Assembly (NCBI RefSeq): GCF_039880525.1
Contig: NZ_CP156989.1
Span: forward strand, 1,240,001-1,304,000
Origin: Agrococcus sp. ProA11
Lineage (GTDB): Bacteria > Actinomycetota > Actinomycetes > Actinomycetales > Microbacteriaceae
DNA: 64,000 nt
Reading direction: 5' to 3'
Within the stretch, counting starts at the first letter, position 1. Each line of letters opens with the position of its first letter. Of this stretch, positions 1 to 6,920 are shown piece after piece. The notes under the pieces were generated by a model. The model was not told the origin of the DNA, searched no databases, and saw nothing but the letters and a program-made list of their open reading frames with translations. The position numbers were made by a program, and so were the translations under genes.

Positions 1-1
1 G

Positions 2-487
2 AATGCGCTGGGCGAGGGCCGCTTCGCCGCATCCGACTTCCTGCGCGAGATCCAGGCGATCGCCGATCGGTTCCAGATCATGCGGATCGACGGCGACGAC
101 TACCGGCAGCGAGACATCACGGGCAGCGCGCCGACGGTGGAGTCCGCCGATCTGGAGTCCGCGCTCGCGACGATCGGCGGCACGGCAGCGGTCGACGACT
201 TCGACGCGCTCGTGGCGCACCTCGCCAGAGTGCACCCGTCGCGGTACGTGGGGCTGGTGGAGGGCGTGGATGCGCTCGGCCTGCGGGAGGTGCGCACGCT
301 GACCGACCAGAACGACGCACTGCGCTTCGTCGCGCTGGTCGACCGGCTCTACGACGCCCAGGTCGTGCTGCGCGCCAGCGGCACCTCGCTCTCCGAGGTC
401 TTCAGCGAGGAGATGCTGGGCGGCGGCTACCGCAAGAAGTACCTGCGGGCGATCTCGAGGCTGCTCGCGCTCGCCCACGCGGGCTGA
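2..487 (+). CDS. zapE: ZapE/AFG1-type ATPase, 3' part only
   Basis: The window opens inside this gene; 161 codons of its C-terminal end remain and the reading frame is open from base 2. The visible segment has the spacing of the C-terminal region of the AFG1/ZapE family of P-loop ATPases: a stretch with FLREIQAIADRF, the downstream MRIDGDDYRQRD, and the final helix with YRKKYLRAISRLL. The Walker motifs lie upstream of the window and cannot be checked. In proteobacteria ZapE acts at the division septum; the actinobacterial role is not well defined, so the name rests on family resemblance only. The gene converges with nhaA, the two stop codons being only a few bases apart. Confidence 0.7.
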   Translation, partial: NALGEGRFAASDFLREIQAIADRFQIMRIDGDDYRQRDITGSAPTVESADLESALATIGGTAAVDDFDALVAHLARVHPSRYVGLVEGVDALGLREVRTLTDQNDALRFVALVDRLYDAQVVLRASGTSLSEVFSEEMLGGGYRKKYLRAISRLLALAHAG

Positions 488-491
488 AGCC

Positions 492-1700
492 TCACGCCTC
501 CGAGTCGGTGCGGCGCGAGTACTCCTGCTCGTCCCTGGTGGTGACGGCGGCCTCGTCGACCGGCGGGTAGCTTCTGCTCAGGAAGCCGAGGTAGAACGCG
601 CCGAGCACGACCGCGATCAGCGAGCCGGCCAGCACGCCGAGCGTGCCCTCGACGATGAGATCCTCGGCGCTGCGGTGCGCGAGCTCGTTCATCAGCATCG
701 AGACGGTGAAGCCGATGCCGCCCAGCAGGCTGATGCCGATGAGCTCCGAGAGCTTGACGCGCTCGGGCTTCGGCACCCGCAGCGCCGCCTGACCGATCAG
801 CCCCGCGATCGTGATGCCGAAGAGCTTGCCGAACGGCAGCGCCACGACGATCGCCCAGAAGACCGGGCTCAGCTCGTTCAGCGGCACCTGCGGGATCGCG
901 ACGGATGCGCTCGTGAACGCGAACAGCGGCAGCACGATGCCGTTGGTGAACGGCTCGAGCCGCTCTCGCGCCGATTCCGCAGGCGCGGGGGAGAGCACGA
1001 GCCCGAGCAGCACGCCGGCGATGGTGGCGTGGATGCCGCTCATCGCGATAAGCCACCAGGTGATGAGCGCGACCGCGAGCAGCGCGATGCGCAGCGGCCA
1101 GCTGCCGCGCTTGCCCCGGTAGGCGCGCCCGAGCAGCCAGAACAGCGCGACGCCGAGGGCGCCCAGGCCCAGGTGCGGCAGGGAGACGGACTCGGTGAAG
1201 AAGACCGCGATGAAGAAGATGCCGATGAGGTCGTCGATGACGGCCAGGGCGAGCAGCAGCGCGCGCACGCTCGAGGGGAGCCGGCGCCCGAACAGGGCCA
1301 GCACGCCGAGGGCGAAGGTGATGTCGGTGGCGGTGGGGATCGGCCAGCCCTGCGCACCGTCGGCGCCGGCGAGGTTGATGTAGACGAGCGCCGGGATGGC
1401 GACGCCGCCGAGCGCAGCGATCGTCGGCACGGCGGCCTTGGACACCGAGTTGAGATCGCCCTGCGTGAACTCGTAGCGCAGCTCGATCGCGACCACGAAG
1501 AAGAAGACCACGAGGAGTCCGTCGGTCACCCAGTGCGCCGCCGAGAGGTCGAGGCCGAAGATGGTGAACGGCAGATGCGCGTGCTTCAGCTCGTCGAGAC
1601 CGGGGCCGAGACCCGTGTTCGCGATGACCAGACCGAGGACCGCGGCCGCCAGCAGCAGCATCGCCGAGACTTGCGGGTTCCGGATCCAGGACAGCTTCAT
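492..1700 (-). CDS. nhaA: Na+/H+ antiporter NhaA
   Basis: A 402-residue polytopic membrane protein of the NhaA family, which exchanges external protons for cytoplasmic Na+ (or Li+) in pH and salt homeostasis. Family landmarks are visible: GLLVVFFFVVAIELRYE near the N-terminal third, the ATDITFALGVLALFG stretch and the following AVIDDLIGIFFIAVFF with the paired aspartates that bind the ion, and GGIGFTVSMLMNELA near the C-terminus. The frame is open further upstream, but the start at 1700 (MKLSWIRN) puts the first membrane helix at the usual distance; the extra 56 residues upstream are Cys/Arg-rich and unlike NhaA. Transcribed divergently from the ammonium transporter. Confidence 0.92.
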   Translation of the reverse strand: MKLSWIRNPQVSAMLLLAAAVLGLVIANTGLGPGLDELKHAHLPFTIFGLDLSAAHWVTDGLLVVFFFVVAIELRYEFTQGDLNSVSKAAVPTIAALGGVAIPALVYINLAGADGAQGWPIPTATDITFALGVLALFGRRLPSSVRALLLALAVIDDLIGIFFIAVFFTESVSLPHLGLGALGVALFWLLGRAYRGKRGSWPLRIALLAVALITWWLIAMSGIHATIAGVLLGLVLSPAPAESARERLEPFTNGIVLPLFAFTSASVAIPQVPLNELSPVFWAIVVALPFGKLFGITIAGLIGQAALRVPKPERVKLSELIGISLLGGIGFTVSMLMNELAHRSAEDLIVEGTLGVLAGSLIAVVLGAFYLGFLSRSYPPVDEAAVTTRDEQEYSRRTDSEA

Positions 1701-1773
1701 GCGTCCATCTTTCCATCCGGTCGGCGTCCGGCCGCACAGCGGGCAACACGGCCGAAACATGCCGCGCGGATCT

Positions 1774-1812
1774 GTAACCGGCTCGAAACCTGGCAGGCAC
1801 GCGTCTCGAAAC
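1774..1812 (+). promoter_or_regulatory. GlnR-like nitrogen-control box
   Basis: Upstream of the ammonium transporter the sequence reads GTAAC (1774-1778), six bases, GAAAC (1785-1789), six bases, GGCAC (1796-1800), seven bases, GAAAC (1808-1812). The published actinobacterial GlnR site is gTnAC-n6-GaAAc repeated at 6-nt spacing. The first pair is an exact match; the second pair is degenerate and off by one base. The position, 56-94 bases before the ATG of a gene classically under GlnR control, supports the call; binding is inferred. Confidence 0.55.
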
Positions 1813-1867
1813 GAGCGCGGAGCATGCTCGAAGCGTCCCCTCTCATGCACATCAAGGAGAACCCCCA

Positions 1868-3103
1868 ATGCCCGATATCGATGCAGGCAGCATGTCGTTC
1901 GGCGTCATCGCCACGGCACTCGTGCTGTTCATGACGCCAGGACTCGCCTTCTTCTACGGCGGGCTGGTCCGCTCGAAGAGCGTGATCAGCATGATGATGA
2001 TGTCCTTCGGCGCCATCGGTCTGGTCGGCACGCTCTGGATCCTGTACGGCTACAGCATGTCGGCCGTCGACTCGCCCTTCGCGTTCTCCGGCAACCCGTT
2101 CGCCGACATCGGCCTCGCGGCCATGGCAGCGGGCGAGAGCGCCAACACCGACCTCATCGGCGTCGCCTTCGGCTCGACCTTCGCGATCATCACGATCGCG
2201 CTCATCTCCGGCTCCATCGCTGACCGCGCGAAGTTCGGCGCCTGGATGCTGTTCGCCGGCGCCTTCGCCACGCTCGGCTACTTCCCGATCGCGGCCTGGG
2301 TGTGGGGCGGCGGCTGGGTCTTCTCGCTCGGTGACCTGCTCGGCCTGCCCGCCGTGATCGACTACGCGGGCGGCACCGCCGTGCACATCAACGCGGGCGC
2401 CGCGGCGCTGGCGCTGACGTTCGTGCTGGGCAAGCGGATCGGCTTCAGCAAGGGCGCGCACAAGCCCCACAACGTGCCGTTCGTCATCCTCGGCGCGAGC
2501 ATCCTGTGGTTCGGCTGGTTCGGCTTCAACGTCGGAGCCGAGTGGCTGAACGGCCTCGAGAACGCCGGACTCATCGCGCTGAACACCATCGGCGCCACCG
2601 CCGCCTCGATCTGCGCCTGGCTGCTGGTCGAGAAGCTCAAGGACGGCAAGCCCACGTCGGTCGGCGCCGCGTCGGGTGCCGTCGCCGGTCTCGTCGCGAT
2701 CACGCCGGCCTGCGCGAACGTGACGCCCGGGTGGGCGCTGCTGCTGGGAGCGCTCTCCGGTGCGCTGTGCGCACTCGCGATCGAGCTGAAGTACCGCTTC
2801 GGCTACGACGACTCGCTCGACGTGGTCGGCATCCACCTGGTCGGCGGCATGCTCGGCACCGTCTACCTCGGCTTCTTCGCCACCGGCACGGGCCTCTTCC
2901 TCGGCGGCGGCATCGGCCAGCTGGTCGTGCAGCTGATCGCATCGCTCGGCGTGATGGTGTTCGCGTTCGTCGTCGCCTTCCTGATCGGCCTCGCGATCGA
3001 GAAGACGATCGGCTTCCGCCTCACGAGCGAGGACGAGCTCGCGGGCGTCGACCAGATCGTGCACGGCGAAGAGGCGTACGAGTACGAGCTCGAGCGCGCC
3101 TGA
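1868..3103 (+). CDS. amt: Ammonium transporter Amt
   Basis: A 411-residue Amt/MEP/Rh-family channel conducting ammonium/ammonia across the membrane. The N-terminal segment MTPGLAFFYGGLVRSKS is the family signature; the second signature region with GGTAVHINAGAAAL carries a pore histidine in HIN, and the second pore histidine lies in DVVGIHLVGG. About eleven hydrophobic helices fill the length, followed by a short charged C-terminal tail (HGEEAYEYELERA). The ATG at 1868 has a strong ribosome-binding site (AAGGAGA, about 7 nt upstream). No glnK or glnD follows; after the stop comes a repeat cluster. A GlnR-like box lies in the 5' region. Confidence 0.95.
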   Translation: MPDIDAGSMSFGVIATALVLFMTPGLAFFYGGLVRSKSVISMMMMSFGAIGLVGTLWILYGYSMSAVDSPFAFSGNPFADIGLAAMAAGESANTDLIGVAFGSTFAIITIALISGSIADRAKFGAWMLFAGAFATLGYFPIAAWVWGGGWVFSLGDLLGLPAVIDYAGGTAVHINAGAAALALTFVLGKRIGFSKGAHKPHNVPFVILGASILWFGWFGFNVGAEWLNGLENAGLIALNTIGATAASICAWLLVEKLKDGKPTSVGAASGAVAGLVAITPACANVTPGWALLLGALSGALCALAIELKYRFGYDDSLDVVGIHLVGGMLGTVYLGFFATGTGLFLGGGIGQLVVQLIASLGVMVFAFVVAFLIGLAIEKTIGFRLTSEDELAGVDQIVHGEEAYEYELERA

Positions 3104-3203
3104 GCGTCACTGATCGCAGCAGACGGGGAGGGTCGGCGAGAGCCGCCCTCCCCGTCTCGCGCGTCCGCCCCCGCAGTTCGGCGGCGCCCCGCGCCCGCAC
3201 TCC

Positions 3204-3312
3204 GTAGGTCGAGGAGCGGTCGGCGGAGCCGTCCGCGTCACGAGACCGGATGTCGGTCGCGTTCGGTCTCGTGACGCCAGCGCGCCTGCGGCGCGGTGGC
3301 TCCTCGACCTAC
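3204..3312. repeat. Dispersed palindromic (REP-like) element, copy 1
   Basis: A long imperfect palindrome between the convergent amt and SDR genes. The outer arms are GTAGGTCGAGGAGC (3204-3217) and its exact reverse complement (3299-3312); the inner arms are CACGAGACC (3239-3247) and GGTCTCGTG (3265-3273). The same two words, CTCCTCGACC and GGTCTCGTG, build two further elements near 42.2 and 42.8 kb in the opposite arrangement, so this belongs to a dispersed family. Confidence 0.8.
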
Positions 3313-3401
3313 GAGGCAGGGTCGCGCCTGCGGCGCGGTGGCTCCTCGACCTACGAGGCAGGGTCGCGCCTGCGGCGCGGTGGCTCCTCGACCTACGAGG
3401 C
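3281..3401. repeat. 42-bp tandem repeat, 2.9 copies
   Basis: Three head-to-tail copies with a period of 42 bases start at 3281, 3323 and 3365; the last stops after 37 bases. Each unit contains GCGCCTGCGGCGCGGTGG followed by CTCCTCGACCTACGAGGC, that is, one arm of the dispersed palindrome. The copies are identical over the aligned length. With the palindrome it fills the 307-base gap between the amt and SDR stop codons, in which no gene is seen. Confidence 0.9.
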
Positions 3402-3410
3402 GACGGGGCG

Positions 3411-4088
3411 CTAGAGGATGACGGCGCCGCGGATGCGGTGGCCGCTGGCGATCGACTCGCTCGAGACCGCGAGCCTGGGCGAGAGCAGCATGACGACCAG
3501 ATCGGCGACCTGCTGCGGGGTCGATTCGCCGGGCTTGCCGGGCGCGACCTCACGGGTGGCGGATTCGGTGACGGGGCCGGGGTTGACGACGTTGACGCTG
3601 ACCCCGGTGCCGGCGAGCTCATCCGCGAGGCTCTCCGCCGCGATGATGAGCGCCGCATTGCGCACCGCGCCGGTGATGTTGCCGGTCATGAGCGCGTTCT
3701 GACCGCTCAGCCCCACGATGCGGCCGGAGCCGGCCTCCCGCATGTGGGGGATGACGGCATTGGCGATGCGCAGGAAGGTCAGCGCCTTGTCGTCGATCGC
3801 CCGCCCGACCTGCTCGGGGTCGCTCGCGCGCGCCGGATCCAGGGTCTGGGCCGCGGGAGCCGCGGCGACCACGAGCGCGTCGATGCGGTCGTGCTGCTCG
3901 AGCACGCGAGCGATCGCCGATGCGACGGAGCCGTCGTCGCCACCGTCCATCCGCACGTCGGCGCCCTCGCCGCGCGCCGCCGTGATGACGGTCGCGCCCT
4001 CTGCGCGGGCGGTGGCGGCGACGGCGCTGCCGATGAGGCCGGTGCCACCCACGACCAGGATGACGTGATCGGTCAGCTGCAGATCCAT
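3411..4088 (-). CDS. SDR-family NAD(P)-dependent oxidoreductase
   Basis: A 225-residue short-chain dehydrogenase/reductase. The nucleotide-binding glycine motif is seen as VVGGTGLIGSAVA near residue 10-22, a D-x-R/M site after strand 2 (GADVRMDGG), and VVAAAPAA in the place of the NNAG motif. A catalytic Tyr-x3-Lys is not evident: the corresponding region reads AVRNAALIIAAESLADELA, and the active-site Ser region is LSGQNALMTG. It may therefore be a divergent or non-catalytic SDR; the substrate is unknown. The start at 4088 begins directly with the Rossmann strand. A TATGGT (4095-4100) six bases upstream could be the -10 of a nearly leaderless transcript. Confidence 0.8.
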   Translation of the reverse strand: MDLQLTDHVILVVGGTGLIGSAVAATARAEGATVITAARGEGADVRMDGGDDGSVASAIARVLEQHDRIDALVVAAAPAAQTLDPARASDPEQVGRAIDDKALTFLRIANAVIPHMREAGSGRIVGLSGQNALMTGNITGAVRNAALIIAAESLADELAGTGVSVNVVNPGPVTESATREVAPGKPGESTPQQVADLVVMLLSPRLAVSSESIASGHRIRGAVIL

Positions 4089-4143
4089 GCGCCAACCATA
4101 TTCCGCCTTGGCGCGCATGGCTGAGCGGTGCGAAGGTGGCTGG

Positions 4144-4611
4144 ATGTCACGCACCAACCGATCACTCTCTCGTCGGTCGCTCATGCTCGGCATCGCCGGC
4201 GGCATGCGCTCGCTCACGCCGATGGCGGTGATCGCGCTCACAGCGGGCGCCTCGCCGCCGTGGCCGCTCCTGCAGCGGCCGTGGGGCAAGGCGGCGCTGC
4301 TGACGCTCGCGATCGGGGAGCTGGTCGGCGACAAGCTGCCGATGACGCCGTCGCGGCTCTCGCCTCCCGCGCTGCTGGGCCGCGTCGGCTCCGCTGCGCT
4401 CGCGGGCGCGGCGCTCGGCGCAGGCACCGGTCGGCGCGGCGCTGCCTCCAGCGGAGCCGGCATCGCCGCAGCGGCAGCCGTGCTCGGCGCGGTCGGCGGC
4501 TACTGGGCACGGCGCGGCCTGGTGGAGGGCGGCGGTCTGGCCGACCCGGCGGTGGCACTGCTCGAGGATGCGGCGGCGGTCGCTCTGAGCCGCGCTGCCG
4601 CGACGCCGTAG
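4144..4611 (+). CDS. DUF4126-like membrane protein
   Basis: A 155-residue hydrophobic Ala/Gly-rich protein. It resembles DUF4126 proteins: GIAGGMRSLTPMAVIAL near the N-terminus, a LTLAIGELVGDKLP stretch, then Gly-rich helices (AALAGAALGAG, AVLGAVGGYWARRGL) and a C-terminal amphipathic helix. The function is unknown; several predicted membrane segments suggest an integral membrane location. The start at 4144 (MSRTNRSLSRRS) is preferred over one at 4087 because the extra leader is unlike the family and overlaps the SDR start. A hairpin terminator follows at 4639-4670. Confidence 0.7.
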   Translation: MSRTNRSLSRRSLMLGIAGGMRSLTPMAVIALTAGASPPWPLLQRPWGKAALLTLAIGELVGDKLPMTPSRLSPPALLGRVGSAALAGAALGAGTGRRGAASSGAGIAAAAAVLGAVGGYWARRGLVEGGGLADPAVALLEDAAAVALSRAAATP

Positions 4612-4638
4612 TCAGGGCCGCAGCCGCACAGCATGCAG

Positions 4639-4670
4639 CAGGGGCCGGCATCTCGCGATGCCGGCCCCTG
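4639..4670. terminator. Bidirectional hairpin terminator
   Basis: A perfect 13-bp stem, CAGGGGCCGGCAT with its reverse complement, closes a 6-base loop. It sits between the end of the DUF4126 gene (plus strand) and the 3' end of tRNA-Val(CAC) (minus strand), so it can serve both transcripts. There is no U-tract, as is common in actinobacteria. Confidence 0.65.
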
Positions 4671-4674
4671 TCGG

Positions 4675-4747
4675 TGGGCGATGCGGGACTCGAACCCACG
4701 ACCTCTTCGGTGTGAACGAAGCGCGCTACCAACTGCGCCAATCGCCC
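4675..4747 (-). tRNA. tRNA-Val(CAC)
   Basis: A 73-nt cloverleaf on the minus strand. The acceptor stem GGGCGAT pairs with ATCGCCC, the anticodon stem is CTTCG/CGAAG with loop TTCACAC (anticodon CAC), and the T-loop is GTTCGAACC. CCA is not encoded. The body is very similar to tRNA-Val(GAC) at 5086. Confidence 0.95.
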
Positions 4748-4837
4748 GTGCCGCGATGACGCGGACCGGATAAGTCTGCCACATTCCGCGACCCAGTCAT
4801 GACGCCCTGCGGCCGAGGCGGCCCCGCACGGCCCGAT

Positions 4838-4866
4838 TTGGCACGCACCCGATCGGTGGGTATAGT
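4838..4866 (+). promoter_or_regulatory. Promoter of the tRNA Gly-Cys-Val cluster
   Basis: TTGGCA (4838-4843) and TATAGT (4861-4866) are separated by exactly 17 bases and lie 26 bases before tRNA-Gly. This is one of the best sigma-70-type promoters visible in the window. Confidence 0.75.
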
Positions 4867-4892
4867 TTTCCAAGTGCTCAGCGATGAGCCCC

Positions 4893-4964
4893 GCGGATGT
4901 GGCGCAGTGGTAGCGCATCACCTTGCCAAGGTGAGGGTCGCGAGTTCGAATCTCGTCATCCGCT
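4893..4964 (+). tRNA. tRNA-Gly(GCC)
   Basis: A 72-nt cloverleaf with acceptor stem GCGGATG/CATCCGC and anticodon stem-loop CACCTTGCCAAGGTG (anticodon GCC). T-arm GTTCGAATC. First gene of a three-tRNA plus-strand cluster with its own promoter. Confidence 0.96.
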
Positions 4965-5001
4965 CGACAGCAATGTCATGAGAGTCAATCTCACACCACC
5001 T

Positions 5002-5072
5002 GGTGGGGTGGCCGAGTGGTGAGGCAGCGGCCTGCAAAGCCGTCTACGCGGGTTCGAATCCCGTCTCCACCT
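5002..5072 (+). tRNA. tRNA-Cys(GCA)
   Basis: A 71-nt cloverleaf with acceptor GGTGGGG/CTCCACC (one G-U pair), anticodon loop CTGCAAA (anticodon GCA) and T-loop GTTCGAATC. It lies 37 bases after tRNA-Gly. Confidence 0.95.
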
Positions 5073-5085
5073 CGAGCACTCAAGA

Positions 5086-5157
5086 GGGCGATTGGCGCAG
5101 CGGTAGCGCGCTTCCCTGACACGGAAGAGGTCACTGGTTCGAACCCAGTATCGCCCA
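5086..5157 (+). tRNA. tRNA-Val(GAC), integration target
   Basis: A 72-nt cloverleaf with acceptor GGGCGAT/ATCGCCC and anticodon loop CTGACAC (anticodon GAC); CCA follows in the DNA (5158-5160). Its last 25 bases plus CCA (5133-5160) recur exactly at 14659-14686, so the present 3' end was supplied or restored by the integrated element. Confidence 0.96.
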
Positions 5158-5160
5158 CCA
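5133..5160 (+). repeat. attL core (28-bp direct repeat)
   Basis: T-arm, acceptor strand and CCA of tRNA-Val(GAC). It is identical to 14659-14686; the base before the repeat already differs (C at 5132, T at 14658). Confidence 0.93.
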
Positions 5161-5162
5161 CG

Positions 5163-5187
5163 AAACCCCCGGTTTTCCGGGGGTTTT
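5163..5187 (+). terminator. Element-borne terminator of tRNA-Val
   Basis: AAACCCCCGG (5163-5172) pairs with CCGGGGGTTT (5177-5186) around a TTTT loop, three bases after CCA. It differs in sequence from the hairpin after attR (14689-14714), so it came in with the element and replaces the original terminator. Confidence 0.85.
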
Positions 5188-5205
5188 CGCTTGCCCGGGA
5201 GGGCG

Positions 5206-5223
5206 CGTGCAATACCCGTGCAA
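5206..5223 (+). repeat. Arm-type integrase site, left
   Basis: CGTGCAATACCCGTGCAA, present in the same orientation at 14511-14528. Each 18-mer contains two CGTGCAA words 11 bases apart, one helical turn. It lies 46 bases inside attL. Paired arm sites on both sides of a core are typical of tyrosine integrases; the role is inferred. Confidence 0.75.
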
Positions 5224-5294
5224 CATCTCCGCGGCTGTCACGAACGAGGCTAGGGGCTTGATCCCGCACCGGCGTGTCGCGGTACCGTCACACC

Positions 5295-5453
5295 ATGCCT
5301 GACCCGCTCGACGAGCTCGACGACCGCTGCGAAGCGTGCGGCGTCCTCATCTACCGAGACACCTGCCAGAACTGCGGACACGTCCACGAGTTCCCAGCAC
5401 ACGCCGACAAGCCCGACGACGGCGAAGTGCCAAGCATCGGCGGCTGGCAGTGA
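5295..5453 (+). CDS. Small zinc-ribbon protein
   Basis: A 52-residue acidic protein with two CxxC knuckles (CEAC near residue 12 and CQNC near residue 24), the spacing of a compact zinc ribbon, and the tail PSIGGWQ. No specific family is recognised; such ribbons are frequent among small actinophage proteins. TTGATC (5258-5263) and GGTACC (5281-5286), 17 bases apart, stand 8 bases before the ATG, which would give a nearly leaderless mRNA like the other plus-strand genes of this arm; the -10 match is weak. It is the first gene inside the left end of the element. Confidence 0.55.
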   Translation: MPDPLDELDDRCEACGVLIYRDTCQNCGHVHEFPAHADKPDDGEVPSIGGWQ

Positions 5454-5546
5454 TGCCCGCGAAGCGCACCGGCAACGCTGGCGCCATCTAGAGTCAGAAA
5501 CGGAAGCATCAAAGCGCGGGAGAAATACGCGAACATGCCACCGCTA

Positions 5547-5575
5547 GTGACGAACTCGTAGTAAACCAGTACACT
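5547..5575 (+). promoter_or_regulatory. Promoter, leaderless transcript
   Basis: GTGACG (5547-5552), 17 bases, TACACT (5570-5575), with the ATG at 5582 only six bases after the -10 box. Transcription would begin at or next to the start codon. It drives the 61-residue protein and probably the overlapping GNAT gene. Confidence 0.6.
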
Positions 5576-5581
5576 AAAGCC

Positions 5582-5767
5582 ATGGACCTTCTCTCCACCG
5601 TGCGTTCGCAGGCGACCTCTGCCCAGCGCGGTAGCGACGGCCTGACCTCGGGTGAGCGCAAGAGGCTTGCCAATCTCCACGAGTCGCGCGAGGCTCGTCC
5701 GCACGCAGGCGCGTCCGTCATGCAGAAGCTCGCTGCACGTCGCGCCGCGCGGCGTGCCCACGCCTAG
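5582..5767 (+). CDS. Small basic protein, unknown
   Basis: A 61-residue Arg-rich protein, not recognised. The middle reads LTSGERKRLANLHESRE and the C-terminus AARRAARRAHA, suggesting a helical nucleic-acid- or partner-binding protein. It overlaps the proposed GTG start of the GNAT gene by 14 bases, so the two are likely translationally coupled. An antitoxin for an acetyltransferase toxin is possible from the arrangement, but no ribbon-helix-helix motif is evident and the idea is weak. Confidence 0.5.
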   Translation: MDLLSTVRSQATSAQRGSDGLTSGERKRLANLHESREARPHAGASVMQKLAARRAARRAHA

Positions 5768-6284
5768 CAGAGTCCGCATAGCGGTCCACGACGACCGCGC
5801 GGCTTTGATGGAGTTCGTTTGCACACAGCCTGCAAAGCAGAGTTTCGGTGTGCCGCACCCACGACCGTGGGAGTTGGTTACCCAGTCAGCGTTCAGAGAG
5901 TTGCGCCCGCCAATGCGGGATGGCTCGCAACTGTACGTCCTCGAGGAAGATGGCGTAATCGCAGGGTTGTGCAGAACCCGCCCGACTGACGACGGCGCTG
6001 TGCTCATTGCCAGCATCGCGGTGTCACACTTCGCGCGTTGCGAAGGGCGCGGTGCTGCTTTGCTCGGCGAGGTACTCGACGAGATCCAAGCGACGCGCCC
6101 TGGGGTAGACGTCATCGCTCGCATCCACTCGCGCAACGAGCCCAGCCGAAAATTGTTCCGCGCCTTCGGCTTCGAGTACGTGGAGCCCTTCGAAGGCGGC
6201 GGTTCACTCGACGTGTTCGGCCTCGTCGGGCCAGATGTTGAAGAGCAAGACAGCACGAACGGGCCAAGCACGCGCGGCTGGTAG
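5754..6284 (+). CDS. GNAT-family N-acetyltransferase
   Basis: A 176-residue protein with a GNAT fold. The acetyl-CoA-binding motif A is seen as ARCEGRGAALL (R-x-x-G-x-G/A), preceded by the strand ASIAVSHFA and followed by motif B, NEPSRKLFRAFGF, where the family has N-xx-A-xx-L-Y-x-x-x-G-F. The acceptor is unknown. The GTG at 5754 starts just before the first strand; an ATG at 5808 would remove that strand. Located in the accessory left arm of the element next to the attachment site, where satellites and prophages often carry cargo. It could modify a host or phage protein or a drug; nothing in the sequence decides. Confidence 0.75.
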   Translation: MPTPSRVRIAVHDDRAALMEFVCTQPAKQSFGVPHPRPWELVTQSAFRELRPPMRDGSQLYVLEEDGVIAGLCRTRPTDDGAVLIASIAVSHFARCEGRGAALLGEVLDEIQATRPGVDVIARIHSRNEPSRKLFRAFGFEYVEPFEGGGSLDVFGLVGPDVEEQDSTNGPSTRGW

Positions 6285-6287
6285 GCG

Positions 6288-6623
6288 CTACGCCCTCGAC
6301 GCGTGTAGCCGAGGACGCGCGGGCCTTCCACGCTCAAACGCGACAGGCGGAGGCTTCTGCGGAGGCACCACGAGCGCCGGCCCACGATCACCACCAGCCA
6401 ACGCACGCCCGGTCGCACGCTCATACAAGGCCAGGCACGCCGTATGCGCTTCATCGAGACTCGACCAGTAGCCCAGCAGCCTCCGTCGCGCCCTGTCCGG
6501 ATTCGCCGTCACAGCCCTGTAGAACGGCTCCTGACGGACGCCAAGCCACACTAGCCGGACGACAGCGAGCGGCTGCCCATCGAGCGGGTGCAACACATCC
6601 CACTCGACAGGCCTCAACGTCAC
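6288..6623 (-). CDS. Phage-type hypothetical protein
   Basis: A 111-residue protein; function not recognised. Its core has VRLVWLGVRQEPFYRAV, then NPDRARRRLLGYWSS and DEAHTACLALYERATGR, with a Pro/Arg-rich tail. Small proteins with a Trp-rich strand followed by a GYW motif and an AxxAxxxYE helix are, from memory, common in actinophages. The GTG at 6623 is preferred: the 54 residues before it look like noncoding translation and overlap the divergent gene at 6684. The stop lies 3 bases from that of the convergent GNAT gene. Confidence 0.5.
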   Translation of the reverse strand: MTLRPVEWDVLHPLDGQPLAVVRLVWLGVRQEPFYRAVTANPDRARRRLLGYWSSLDEAHTACLALYERATGRALAGGDRGPALVVPPQKPPPVAFERGRPARPRLHASRA

Positions 6624-6646
6624 AGCCGCAAATCTAGGCGCGACGG

Positions 6647-6677
6647 CTGACGCGGCGCGGCTGCTACGGCCTACTCT
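6647..6677 (+). promoter_or_regulatory. Promoter, leaderless transcript
   Basis: CTGACG (6647-6652) and TACTCT (6672-6677), 19 bases apart, with the ATG at 6684 six bases after the -10. The arrangement matches that at 5547-5575, including the distance from -10 to ATG. Confidence 0.45.
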
Positions 6678-6683
6678 TGAACC

Positions 6684-6920
6684 ATGACATCCGACGATAA
6701 GCAACCCGCCGAGGCGACCGGTCACATTCGATATGGGGGCCGCAATTACAACGCGCCCGCCCGAGAAATCGAAGCAGTGATTCAAGACATGAAGACCGCC
6801 CAGCCCGGATCGTCGCGGATGTTCTCAGTCGATGACGGCAACGGCCCCGACTTCCTCTTTTGGACGTTCGGAGCGCCAATCAGTTTCCACATGTGGGAAG
6901 CCCCGACGCACAACAACTAA
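6684..6920 (+). CDS. Small hypothetical protein
   Basis: A 78-residue protein of unknown function with a conserved-looking body (GHIRYGGRNYNAP, then AREIEAVIQDMKTA, then GPDFLFWTFGAPISFHMW). Mixed beta/alpha content, no membrane segment and no cysteines. The start follows a promoter-like sequence by six bases. It is transcribed divergently from the gene at 6623 and converges on the long minus-strand operon that ends at 7104. Base composition is notably more AT-rich than in host genes. Confidence 0.5.
   Translation: MTSDDKQPAEATGHIRYGGRNYNAPAREIEAVIQDMKTAQPGSSRMFSVDDGNGPDFLFWTFGAPISFHMWEAPTHNN

Noticed and set aside
3281-3401. CRISPR array
   Set aside because: The 42-bp units abut without spacers, and no cas gene is present; it is a tandem repeat.
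5453-5491. Twelve-codon ORF MPAKRTGNAGAI overlapping the zinc-ribbon stop
   Set aside because: Too short to support; it could be a leftover of a truncated gene, but no continuation is seen in any frame.
5582-6284. Toxin-antitoxin pair (61-residue protein plus GNAT)
   Set aside because: Overlap and order fit, but the small protein has no recognisable antitoxin DNA-binding motif and the GNAT has no diagnostic toxin feature.
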